Shown: positions 1-4,981 of the stretch, piece by piece
Position numbering within the stretch: the first letter of the stretch is position 1
Layout: each line of letters opens with the position of its first letter
DNA from: Synergistaceae bacterium
GTDB lineage: Bacteria > Synergistota > Synergistia > Synergistales > Synergistaceae
NCBI GenBank assembly: GCA_012513245.1
Contig: JAAZCN010000144.1
Coordinates: 1 to 5,051, forward strand
Length of the DNA stretch: 5,051 nt
Direction of reading: 5' to 3'
The notes under the pieces: model-generated
Told to the model about the DNA's origin: nothing
The model's database searches: none
Seen by the model: the letters and a program-made list of their open reading frames with translations, nothing else
Made by a program: the position numbers and the translations under genes

Positions 1-199
1 AAAATGGCCTGAAGTACGAATGGCCACAATCTTGGCAGCGGATCCGAGCAACACCCTTGGTCCAATCGGCGCAACTAGTAAAATGTTCAAGGCGGTCAAG
101 GATAGTTTGCGATGGACTTGCGTAGGCTTGGTACTGGGTAAAAGAATTGCGAACTATGGTCTGGATTATTCCTTCCCGATGGGGAATGTAAGTTCTCAT
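1..199 (-). CDS. IS91-family transposase, N-terminal part (runs off the left edge)
   Basis: This is an open minus-strand frame of 66 codons from an ATG at 199 to the window edge. It starts MRTYIPHREG and ends with RIRCQDCGHSYFRPF. IS91-family transposases are HUH (Y1 or Y2) rolling-circle enzymes. Many begin with a Y-x-P-R-like stretch, then a helical region and a zinc-binding segment with the pattern R-C-x-x-C-G-H. Here Cys55 and Cys58 fit that segment, with Cys43 as a possible further ligand, and FRPF matches the usual run-up to the next cysteine pair. The HUH and tyrosine motifs lie outside the window. The start is chosen by homology, since upstream there is only a weak TAGG. The same frame stays open further upstream, so a longer start is possible. 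The 5' end of the gene faces attC1, so this element borders the cassette array. The family call comes from memory of relatives, not a search. Confidence 0.75.
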   Translation of the reverse strand, partial: MRTYIPHREGIIQTIVRNSFTQYQAYASPSQTILDRLEHFTSCADWTKGVARIRCQDCGHSYFRPF

Positions 200-279
200 A
201 CCTATACATACGCAGGGAAACGATGATTTGCTTGAAATTGGGAAGAAAAAAGTGGAGAATGTGGACTGGCGCCACCTAA
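200..279 (+). other. Short gap between the IS91 gene and attC1; possible end of a lost cassette gene
   Basis: This stretch holds the upstream region of the IS91 transposase on the minus strand. On the plus strand, a frame with an ATG at 223 reads MICLKLGRKKWRMWTGAT. It stops at the TAA at 277-279, which lies inside the first attC core (ACCTAAC). Cassette genes often end at or in this core, so it may be the remnant of a cassette gene whose body was replaced by the IS91 element. There is no ribosome binding site or recognisable protein, so this is weak inference. Confidence 0.25.
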
Positions 280-338
280 CAAAAGGTTCGAGCGGACTCG
301 CGGGACAAGCCCGCTCGCAGCTCAACCAAATGTTCGAC
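274..338 (+). other. Integron attC recombination site 1 (65 bp)
   Basis: The site is an imperfect palindrome with the full attC layout. R'' is ACCTAAC (274-280), a perfect RYYYAAC. A 4-nt spacer and L'' GGTTCGAGC (285-293) follow. Next comes a central stem region in which GCGGG pairs with CCCGC around an ACAAG loop. L' is GCTCAACC (320-327), followed by a 4-nt spacer and R' GTTCGAC (332-338). L'' pairs with L' except for one extra base (C289), the extrahelical base known to set strand choice by integron integrases. Recombination would cut after G332. R' differs from the RYYYAAC/GTTRRRY consensus at one position because its last six bases belong to the following cassette. Confidence 0.9.
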
Positions 339-354
339 CGACGCCTTCGGCGCG

Positions 355-362
355 AAAGGAGG
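355..362 (+). promoter_or_regulatory. Strong Shine-Dalgarno-like sequence without a standard start codon
   Basis: AAAGGAGG is followed 7 nt later by ATA at 370, not by ATG, GTG or TTG. That ATA is in frame with the lipoprotein start at 436, and no stop lies between. It could be a decayed start, a translation-enhancing entry site, or chance. The lipoprotein itself has its own site (AAGGAG, 424-429). Confidence 0.3.
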
Positions 363-435
363 ATAAGATATAAACATAGAACTAAAGGTGCATACACGAA
401 ATGCTTTACTAGAATTCACTTCCAAGGAGTCACAA

Positions 436-786
436 ATGAAGAAGGTTATTTTTGTTTTAGTAGCAGTAAGTACGATACTTATTGCATGTTCGAATGTAAG
501 CAACTCTCCAAAAGCAACAGTCCAAAAGTTTTATCAGACACTTGAAAAACAAGATTATAAAACTATGGGAACGATTGCTACGCCAGAAACAATACAACTT
601 GTAACGATGTTTGGCCCGAAACTTCAGGGAATGGTAGCGTCTTATGGAAAAGTTGAAAGCATGGAAGAAATAATTGATGGAGATACTGCAGTAGTTACCG
701 GCAAATTCCAAAATGGTGAAGAAATGAGCATTGATTTAATTAAAATTGATGGAAAATGGAAAGTTTCAATGTCGATGGATAAGTAG
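436..786 (+). CDS. Small DUF4878-like lipoprotein
   Basis: This 116-aa exported lipoprotein has a type II signal peptide: a basic MKK start, a hydrophobic stretch over residues 4-17, and a lipobox L15-I16-A17-C18. Cys18 would be lipidated, placing the mature protein on a membrane facing the periplasm or cell surface. Residues 22-113 look like the NTF2-like DUF4878 fold. They begin with a helix of the SPKATVQKFYQTLEKQDYKTM type, and end in strands finishing with DGKWKVSM. The family has no known catalytic activity and may bind a ligand or partner. The ATG at 436 is preferred over the one at 388 because it has AAGGAG (424-429) 6 nt upstream and gives a clean signal peptide. The amidase gene follows after 7 nt, so the two are probably co-translated. 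Domain assignment is by eye and moderately sure. Confidence 0.85.
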   Translation: MKKVIFVLVAVSTILIACSNVSNSPKATVQKFYQTLEKQDYKTMGTIATPETIQLVTMFGPKLQGMVASYGKVESMEEIIDGDTAVVTGKFQNGEEMSIDLIKIDGKWKVSMSMDK

Positions 787-793
787 TGGATTT

Positions 794-1402
794 ATGAAAC
801 GCCTTTCTGCTATTATAATAGCTGCAATATTAATGGGTATATTAACGTTTATTTGTATTCACAAGCAATCAGATAGCAGAAAGGCATCTATCAACATAGA
901 AATACTAAAGTCATTCGTGGAAGATGGCGATATTATTTTTCGTTTAGGCGACAGGCCATGGTCTTTGTTAATTAAGGATATCGCAACAACTAAGGAAAGC
1001 TATTCACATGTTGGTATAATAAGGAAAAATACTGAGATTACTGTTATTAATGCAGATACTCTACGAGTCGATGGTAAAGACGGTGTTATTGAGGTATCGA
1101 TAAATGATTTTTCAAGTGTAGCCCAACGAATAGCAGTATTTCGAGTTAAATCCATTGAAAGAGAAAAACTATCTAGTATTGCAGAAGAATACTTAGGCAA
1201 ACCATTTGATTGGGAATTTGATCTTAGTGATGAAAGTAGAATTTATTGCTCTGAACTGATTTATATTGTTCTCAAACGAATTCGTCCTGATATCGAGCTA
1301 AAAACAATTTATATAAAAGAATTGAAAAAGAATGTAATTCCTTTGGATGTGTGCGTAGAAAATGATGAATTTGAACAAGTCTTGTTAATTGAAAGTAAGT
1401 AA
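794..1402 (+). CDS. Membrane-anchored YiiX/YebB-type papain-like amidase (NlpC/P60 superfamily)
   Basis: The protein has 202 aa. Residues 5-22 form one hydrophobic segment after a MKR start. There is no acceptable lipobox, so it is probably a signal anchor with the rest outside the cytoplasm. The remainder fits the circularly permuted papain-like family (YiiX/YebB, with NlpC/P60 and LRAT relatives). GDIIFR lies at 45-50, the catalytic histidine motif SHVGI has His72, GKPFDWEFD lies at 135-143, and the catalytic cysteine motif YCSELIY has Cys152. Both catalytic residues are present, so an active thiol hydrolase or acyltransferase is likely. Members act on amide or ester bonds in peptidoglycan, lipids or proteins, and the substrate here cannot be read from sequence. 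The ATG at 794 is chosen over 746 because it gives the membrane segment at the N-terminus and avoids overlap. Its ribosome site is poor (GGA only), which suggests translational coupling to the lipoprotein stop 7 nt upstream. Confidence 0.85.
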   Translation: MKRLSAIIIAAILMGILTFICIHKQSDSRKASINIEILKSFVEDGDIIFRLGDRPWSLLIKDIATTKESYSHVGIIRKNTEITVINADTLRVDGKDGVIEVSINDFSSVAQRIAVFRVKSIEREKLSSIAEEYLGKPFDWEFDLSDESRIYCSELIYIVLKRIRPDIELKTIYIKELKKNVIPLDVCVENDEFEQVLLIESK

Positions 1403-1405
1403 GTA

Positions 1406-1519
1406 GTCGAACAATCCCTTCAACCGTATGCCGCGGCGTGTCATGGTTTGTGCGGGCGTCGCTGCGCTCCTGGCACAAACCACGCCACACTCGCGTCACC
1501 GGTTAAGGGTATGTTATGT
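1406..1519 (+). other. Integron attC recombination site 2 (114 bp)
   Basis: R'' is GTCGAAC (1406-1412), followed by a 5-nt spacer and L'' CTTCAACCG (1418-1426). L' is CGGTTAAG (1500-1507), followed by a 5-nt spacer and R' GTTATGT (1513-1519). L'' pairs with L' except for one extra C (C1421), the extrahelical base. The long central region folds strongly: GGTTTGTGC (1445-1453) pairs exactly with GCACAAACC (1473-1481). The stem continues with GGCGT (1435-1439) and ACGCC (1482-1486) after a small bulge. The size is close to that of long attC sites such as Vibrio VCRs. Cleavage would fall after G1513. The site is GC-rich between AT-rich genes. Confidence 0.92.
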
Positions 1520-1541
1520 GGACGCCCGCAATGGGGCGCTT

Positions 1542-1547
1542 AGGAGG
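1542..1547 (+). promoter_or_regulatory. Ribosome binding site that fixes the start of the 1552 lipoprotein gene
   Basis: AGGAGG sits 4 nt before the ATG at 1552. It decides against the upstream in-frame ATG at 1516, which lies inside the attC2 core GTTATGT and has no Shine-Dalgarno sequence. No promoter is evident between attC2 and this site. Confidence 0.75.
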
Positions 1548-1551
1548 AAAA

Positions 1552-2235
1552 ATGAGAAAAATAGTTTTTATTTATTTACTTTGTAGTATTTTTTTACTTA
1601 ATTCTTGTGCAACAAATAACAAGATTAGTACTTCATCTTCTAAAAGTAATAAATCAACTACAATACCTGATGAAAAAGATGGTTATAAATATATTGGTTA
1701 TGATAATGGATATTTTATTATTTCTTGGATTCCTTATGAATATAAATTTTCTAATGAAGATTATCATTCCTACCGGAATGTAACTACTTCTTATCATTCA
1801 TTTGACTCAGAAGAACAAAAAAATATCAAACATGAAGGGTCTTATTTTCTAATAAACGGAAAAACATTAAAACTTGAATATAAAGCAGACAATGAATTCA
1901 ATGAATTAAATGAATATGGTTCATATCGTTTCAAAAAAGATGGACTTGCAACTATATATATACAAATTGGAGATTCAATTACAACAGAGATACAAATAAA
2001 TCAAATAACTCTCCCTCTGTCTCAATATGATAAAAAAGACTCATTAATAGAAAAAATTGGATTTGCAGATTTCTCCAAATCCAATTCTATTAAATGGCCT
2101 GATAAAAAAACTATTGATGGTATATTTTATGACACAACAAAAAAAGTAAAAGATATATATGTAACTCATTATTTTTATAAGAAATATCCTTATCTTGAGT
2201 TCACCGGCGCAACCCAACCACCTGACCGGACATAA
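1552..2235 (+). CDS. Cassette lipoprotein of unknown function, 3' end replaced by the IS21 element
   Basis: The reading frame has 227 codons. The N-terminus MRKIVF is followed by a hydrophobic run and a lipobox L16-N17-S18-C19, so it is an exported lipoprotein. A Ser/Thr/Lys-rich linker (about residues 22-38) precedes a Tyr- and Lys-rich domain with alternating polar and hydrophobic stretches, probably mostly beta. I recognise no family. The gene is very AT-rich, typical of cassette cargo. It begins 38 bp into the cassette that starts at 1514. The left end of the IS21 element falls in codon 215 (position 2196). The last 12 residues (EFTGATQPPDRT) and the stop are therefore IS sequence, not native protein. 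The native C-terminus is missing, though perhaps only a short piece. The gene may still make a stable product, or it may be a pseudogene. Confidence 0.75.
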   Translation: MRKIVFIYLLCSIFLLNSCATNNKISTSSSKSNKSTTIPDEKDGYKYIGYDNGYFIISWIPYEYKFSNEDYHSYRNVTTSYHSFDSEEQKNIKHEGSYFLINGKTLKLEYKADNEFNELNEYGSYRFKKDGLATIYIQIGDSITTEIQINQITLPLSQYDKKDSLIEKIGFADFSKSNSIKWPDKKTIDGIFYDTTKKVKDIYVTHYFYKKYPYLEFTGATQPPDRT

Positions 2236-2274
2236 CCCAGCCAGTGAATGGAGTAAACCCTACCAGTGAAATTA
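2196..2274 (+). repeat. Left end of the IS21 element: terminal repeat plus three 22-bp repeats
   Basis: The terminal repeat (2196-2208) is followed by L1 (2209-2230), L2 (2231-2252) and L3 (2253-2274), each exactly 22 bp. The repeats share a core like TAAACCC-ACCAG-GAA, with L1 the most divergent. In IS21 such repeats are binding sites for the transposase IstA. L1 is nearly identical to R1 at the other end (21 of 22). Confidence 0.88.
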
Positions 2275-2283
2275 CTGGTAGGG
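2258..2283 (-). terminator. Perfect hairpin after istB, possible transcription terminator
   Basis: CCCTACCAGT (2258-2267) and ACTGGTAGGG (2274-2283) form a 10-bp perfect stem with a 6-nt loop, 11 bp past the istB stop codon. On the minus strand it is followed only by TTTAC, a weak T-run. It may end istAB transcription, block read-in from the cassette side, or act in transposition, since it overlaps repeat L3. Confidence 0.5.
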
Positions 2284-2294
2284 AACCTTGGATT

Positions 2295-3047
2295 CTATGG
2301 TTTAGCAGAATGCTTTTTCCGCATATCAGGACCTTCCAACCGTATGGTGTAGGAAGATGCCGTCACTCGCCCGAGGATGGCCTGGCCCAAGGCAACATTG
2401 CCGATGACCTTCGGCCAATTTTCTGCGGGTAGCTGGGTACATATGATGGTCGAGGTCTCATCATACCTGTTTTCCATCAACTCCAAGAGGATGAGAGTCC
2501 AATGTTTCTCTGGCTGTTTACATAGCCACTCATCGATTACCAACAACGGGAACCGGCTGTAATACCGTAACCGTTTCTCATATTTGGGGGTATCAACCTT
2601 TTGCAGATGGGCCAGCTCACGCATCAGGGCAGGGAATGCGATTACCTTTGTCCTGTAGCCATTTTCACATGCCCTACATGCCAGTGCCCTTGATAAAAAC
2701 GACTTGCCTGTCCCCGAGGCTCCGATTATACAGATATTTGCATGGGCCCTGATATACTCACAGGTGGAAAGACGGTCGATGGTCATCTTGTCCAGGTTCC
2801 GTTCAGGGCCGTATTCCAATTCATCAAGATTTGCCATTGTATTATGGAGTTTCGCCATCTTCAGCAACCGTTGCGCACGTGAATTCTTTTGCTGCGCCAA
2901 TTCACTGTTAGAAGCCTCAAGCAACACATCGATCAGGGATGCGTGCTGCATTGAAGGGGAGGTGAAAGCCTCAACCAAGGCAAGAGCGATGTTTGACGCT
3001 TCCAGTTTTTCGAAGTTCAGCACCAATTGTTTTTCTTGCTCTCTCAT
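2295..3047 (-). CDS. istB: IS21-family ATPase helper protein IstB
   Basis: This 250-aa AAA+ ATPase works with the IstA transposase. IstB selects and bends target DNA and stimulates strand transfer by IstA. An N-terminal helical region (about 1-90) precedes the ATPase core. Walker A is GASGTGKS (109-116) with Lys115, and Walker B is PLLVIDEW (167-174) with Asp172 and Glu173. The sensor-like strand TIICTQLP lies at 200-207. Near the C-terminus, ILGRVTASSYTIRLEG replaces the more usual ILDR pattern, and Arg227 is the likely arginine finger. Length is normal for the family. The start is fixed by AAGGAG 7 nt upstream, inside the end of istA. The istA stop and istB start share ATGA, so translation is probably coupled. 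No frameshift or missing motif is seen. Confidence 0.95.
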   Translation of the reverse strand: MREQEKQLVLNFEKLEASNIALALVEAFTSPSMQHASLIDVLLEASNSELAQQKNSRAQRLLKMAKLHNTMANLDELEYGPERNLDKMTIDRLSTCEYIRAHANICIIGASGTGKSFLSRALACRACENGYRTKVIAFPALMRELAHLQKVDTPKYEKRLRYYSRFPLLVIDEWLCKQPEKHWTLILLELMENRYDETSTIICTQLPAENWPKVIGNVALGQAILGRVTASSYTIRLEGPDMRKKHSAKP

Positions 3048-4591
3048 TTGTCTTCTCCTTCATCATGGGTACAGTACAGATTGTTGAGAAGGTTCTCATC
3101 TTCAATCTTTTCTTCCTGATAGTCCTCGCTGACCTTGAAGGCGCCCTTCAAGGTCTTGGCTATCGTATTTATAGCCTTATAAGAATAGAGCCCACTGGAT
3201 AGGGCTTCCTTGCAGGAGGCTTCCAGACAGGAGCGCCCGTGTCTTTTGCCCAGGCGGATAATGCCAACACAGGTACGATATGTCTGTACTTCATACTCTC
3301 TGCTGGCGAGGACCTTTTTGATTATCTGCTCAGTTGCAGTGCCAATCTCCTTGGCTTGGCTGAGAAAATATGGCCCATTCCACATCAAGTAGTCCGCATG
3401 TTTGTCATGGATATGCTCCGGTAAAGTGCTTTTTTGTCCCTTGAAACGGCATCTGAGGTGCTCAGTATGCAGTTTTCCCTCGTAGTAGATGAAGACCTTG
3501 TCTGAAGAGGCCTTGACCAGCACCTCGCTTTTTACAAGTGGCGGTGATACGCTGTAAAAGCCACCGTCGTATTCGATATGGTAGTCTTGAGCAACTGTTG
3601 CTGTCGCCCTTCCGAAAAGTTGAAAGGGTTTGGAAGGGAGCGGCAGCAGTTCTTTTTGTTCGATTTCCTTGAACAGGAGCTCTCGTGAGCCGTCCTTCTT
3701 CTTGAAATCCGCGGCATTCAATTTTTCCATCCGGTCCCAGATGACCTCGTTCATCTCCTCCAGGGAAAAGAACTTCTGGTTGCGTACAGCGGCGATGATC
3801 TGACGTGAGGCGTATCCCACCATTCCCTCCACCACGTTCTTGTCCTTTGGTTTCCTCGGTCTCGCCGGGATGACCGCAGTGCGGTAGTGTTCCGCCAGTT
3901 CAATCATGGCTGTATTCAAGACAGGCTCGTACTTGTCAGGTGTGATAATCGCGGTTTTGAGGTTGTCGGGCCGCAGGATTAACGTCACCCCACCAAAGAA
4001 ATCCAATGCATTTACCAATCCCGTTACCCAAGAAAGTATCTTCTCATCTGCAAAGGCTTCTGCATAGAAGTACCCGCTGAATGGGAAGGCCGCTACGAAT
4101 AGGTGGCAAGGGATCGTGTCATCGGTAAGGTTGTTACTCAGCAGAATTGCCGACCCGGACCAATCCAGCTCCAGCACCTCGCCTGGCTTATGGTCTTGCC
4201 TTAGGGAGATATTCATCCTTTGGGCATAATCGCGTAGGAGTGTGTTGAACTGGGAAACACTGTAAGATTTCATGCCTGTGCTCTTGCACTGGATGAGGTA
4301 TTCCATCCACAACAGGCCGTTTGTCATATGCTTTTTCTTCAGCTCCTCCACTATCTTCTCAAAGTTTGGGAGAAGAAAGTCCGGGTTACGTATGCCTTCC
4401 CTGGTGTTGTACAGCAAAGACTGAAGCTCTTCATTGGTGACATCTTCCGGCACTGGAAGTGTAAGGTCCCGTTCCTTTGCTCGCTTGATGCAGAGCGAGA
4501 CTGCCTCTCGTGAGCACTTCAGGCTGATGGCGATAGCCCTTTGACTGTATCCTCCGCAGTAAAGGCGAAGGATTTCTTTGAAATTGGTCAT
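3044..4591 (-). CDS. istA: IS21-family DDE transposase IstA
   Basis: This 515-aa transposase cuts and joins the element's ends. Residues 1-40 form a helix-turn-helix of the type YSQRAIAISLKCSREAVSLC that binds the end repeats. The catalytic RNase H-like domain shows LELDWSG with Asp143, LRPDNLK with Asp209, and PKDKNVVEG with Glu255, the DDE triad. A Mu-transposase-like beta-barrel domain follows (about 335-425), with the motif EYDGGFYSVSPPLV and a downstream eHihDkH-type stretch. The ATG at 4591 is preferred over 4630 because AAGGAGG (4599-4605) lies 7 nt upstream and the protein then begins like its relatives. The gene is intact. Its leader contains a hairpin that covers part of this ribosome site, which should keep expression low. 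Confidence 0.95.
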   Translation of the reverse strand: MTNFKEILRLYCGGYSQRAIAISLKCSREAVSLCIKRAKERDLTLPVPEDVTNEELQSLLYNTREGIRNPDFLLPNFEKIVEELKKKHMTNGLLWMEYLIQCKSTGMKSYSVSQFNTLLRDYAQRMNISLRQDHKPGEVLELDWSGSAILLSNNLTDDTIPCHLFVAAFPFSGYFYAEAFADEKILSWVTGLVNALDFFGGVTLILRPDNLKTAIITPDKYEPVLNTAMIELAEHYRTAVIPARPRKPKDKNVVEGMVGYASRQIIAAVRNQKFFSLEEMNEVIWDRMEKLNAADFKKKDGSRELLFKEIEQKELLPLPSKPFQLFGRATATVAQDYHIEYDGGFYSVSPPLVKSEVLVKASSDKVFIYYEGKLHTEHLRCRFKGQKSTLPEHIHDKHADYLMWNGPYFLSQAKEIGTATEQIIKKVLASREYEVQTYRTCVGIIRLGKRHGRSCLEASCKEALSSGLYSYKAINTIAKTLKGAFKVSEDYQEEKIEDENLLNNLYCTHDEGEDK

Positions 4592-4601
4592 ATAATGACC
4601 T

Positions 4602-4643
4602 CCTTGGATTAATATCTGCATGCCAAACATGCAGTATCCAAGG
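4602..4643 (-). promoter_or_regulatory. istA leader hairpin overlapping the ribosome binding site
   Basis: CCTTGGAT (4602-4609) pairs with ATCCAAGG (4636-4643), and CTGCATG (4616-4622) pairs with CATGCAG (4628-4634). The inner loop is 5 nt, and an asymmetric internal loop separates the stems. In the istA mRNA the 3' arm includes four bases (4602-4605) of the AAGGAGG ribosome site. Transcripts entering from outside would carry the full hairpin and translate istA poorly, a known way for IS elements to avoid activation by read-through. Direct function is inferred. Confidence 0.65.
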
Positions 4644-4658
4644 GTATACTATTAACGC

Positions 4659-4737
4659 TAAAATCGCTGGTTGGGTTTACTTCGTTTGCTGGTACGGATT
4701 ACTCCGGTCAAGTGGTTGGGTTGCGCCGGCGAAGTCA
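4659..4737 (-). repeat. Right end of the IS21 element: three 22-bp repeats plus terminal repeat
   Basis: R3 (4659-4680), R2 (4681-4702) and R1 (4703-4724) are exactly 22 bp each and inverted relative to the left end. The 13-bp terminal repeat (4725-4737) follows and ends in CA. R3 shares GTAAACCC-ACCAG with L3. R2 is the most divergent of the right-end set. Confidence 0.88.
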
Positions 4738-4742
4738 CATAA

Positions 4743-4783
4743 GTCCTTTCTTCCTTAAAAACAGAGGAAAGGACATCCTTTTT
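4743..4783 (+). terminator. Probable rho-independent terminator
   Basis: GTCCTTTC (4743-4750) pairs with GAAAGGAC (4767-4774). Three more pairs, including one G-T, extend the stem to 11 bp with a 10-nt loop. A run of five T follows at 4779-4783. The stem is A/T-rich and the T-run is separated by 4 nt, so it is moderate in quality. It lies 5 bp outside the IS21 right end. It could once have ended a plus-strand transcript, or may shield the next transposase gene from read-in. Confidence 0.5.
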
Positions 4784-4899
4784 AGCTCATTCCTAGCCGT
4801 TTTCCTCCCCTATTTCAGGGGGTTCAGACCCAACTTCACTCTATCCCTCTGAAAATTTACGGTTTTCCCTGTTTTCTCCCTGGAAATGACATCAATTTG

Positions 4900-4928
4900 T
4901 TGCCATTTTTCCCTTGTCATGGTATATT
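4900..4928 (+). promoter_or_regulatory. Sigma70-type promoter for the transposase gene at 4982
   Basis: A -35 box TTGCCA (4900-4905) and a -10 box TATATT (4923-4928) are separated by exactly 17 bp. Transcription would start near 4935, leaving a leader of about 45 nt to the ATG at 4982. The start would fall inside the palindrome at 4927-4956. Confidence 0.6.
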
Positions 4929-4956
4929 TGTGGTACGAAAGTATTCGTACCACAAA
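4927..4956. repeat. 13-bp perfect inverted repeat over the transcription start
   Basis: TTTGTGGTACGAA (4927-4939) and TTCGTACCACAAA (4944-4956) are perfect inverted copies separated by AGTA. The left arm overlaps the -10 box, and the whole covers the expected start point. It may be an operator for a repressor, an RNA hairpin at the 5' end of the message, or an element-end structure. It does not cover the ribosome site AGGGAG (4970-4975). Confidence 0.7.
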
Positions 4957-4981
4957 CAGCGACACTAACAGGGAGCAGAAC

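Larger units (their letters stand above)
333..1513 (+). mobile_element. Integron gene cassette with two ORFs (1181 bp)
   Basis: The cassette runs from the TTCGAC half of the attC1 core to the G of the attC2 core. The decisive evidence is that the first core of attC2 (GTCGAAC, 1406-1412) is the exact reverse complement of the last core of attC1 (GTTCGAC, 332-338). Those two cores face each other in the circular form of a single cassette. The cassette carries a lipoprotein gene and a papain-like amidase gene in tandem. Most cassettes carry one gene, so the pairing is notable. No integrase or obvious internal promoter is seen. Confidence 0.85.
2196..4737 (-). mobile_element. Complete IS21-family insertion sequence (2542 bp)
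   Basis: The ends are read directly. The left end begins TGAGTTCACCGGC and the right end, read inward, begins TGACTTCGCCGGC. These are 13-bp terminal repeats with two mismatches that start with TG, as usual for IS21. Immediately inside each lie three tandem 22-bp repeats (left 2209-2274, right 4659-4724), placed symmetrically. The cargo is istA then istB on the minus strand, overlapping by ATGA. Size, gene order and multiple end repeats all match the family. No target duplication is seen: the left flank ends CCTTATCT and the right flank starts CATAAGTC. One flank may have been deleted or rearranged. Both genes are intact, so the element may be active. Confidence 0.92.
4738..4981. other. Non-coding stretch between the IS21 element and the next transposase
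   Basis: No gene is supported here. In order it holds a terminator-like hairpin (4743-4783), a small hairpin CCCCT-ATTTC-AGGGG (4807-4821), a promoter (4900-4928) and a palindrome (4927-4956). It shows no attC cores, although the cassette that starts at 1514 should end in an attC. It probably includes the left end of the element encoding the transposase at 4982, but I cannot place that end from one side only. Confidence 0.5.

Noticed and set aside
20..226. Plus-strand open frame of 68 codons
   Set aside because: It is antisense to the IS91-type transposase, has no ribosome site, and makes no recognisable protein.
228..545. Plus-strand open frame of 105 codons spanning attC1
   Set aside because: It crosses a recombination site and overlaps the lipoprotein gene in another frame. 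Its start has no support.
457..711. Minus-strand open frame of 84 codons
   Set aside because: It lies opposite the DUF4878-like lipoprotein gene, and its composition is that of an antisense shadow.
1516..1551. Upstream ATG at 1516 inside the attC2 core as the start of the lipoprotein
   Set aside because: It has no ribosome site and would put 12 residues before the signal peptide. The ATG at 1552 has AGGAGG in front of it.
2230..2236. ACATAAC, the exact core expected for the attC of the cassette that begins at 1514
   Set aside because: It falls at the junction of IS21 end repeats L1 and L2, which keep their 22-bp period through it and match the right end. No L'' box or partner core with GTT is found opposite. 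It is best read as a coincidence within the IS.
2704..3087. Plus-strand open frame of 127 codons rich in Ser and Cys
   Set aside because: It is antisense to istB, which has clear Walker motifs and a ribosome site. No start signal supports it.
2203..4730. A long inverted repeat with ACCCAAC and GTTGGGT cores that looks like an attC split by the IS
   Set aside because: The similarity continues without a break into the inner 22-bp repeats at both ends, so these sequences are IS21 ends, not attC arms.
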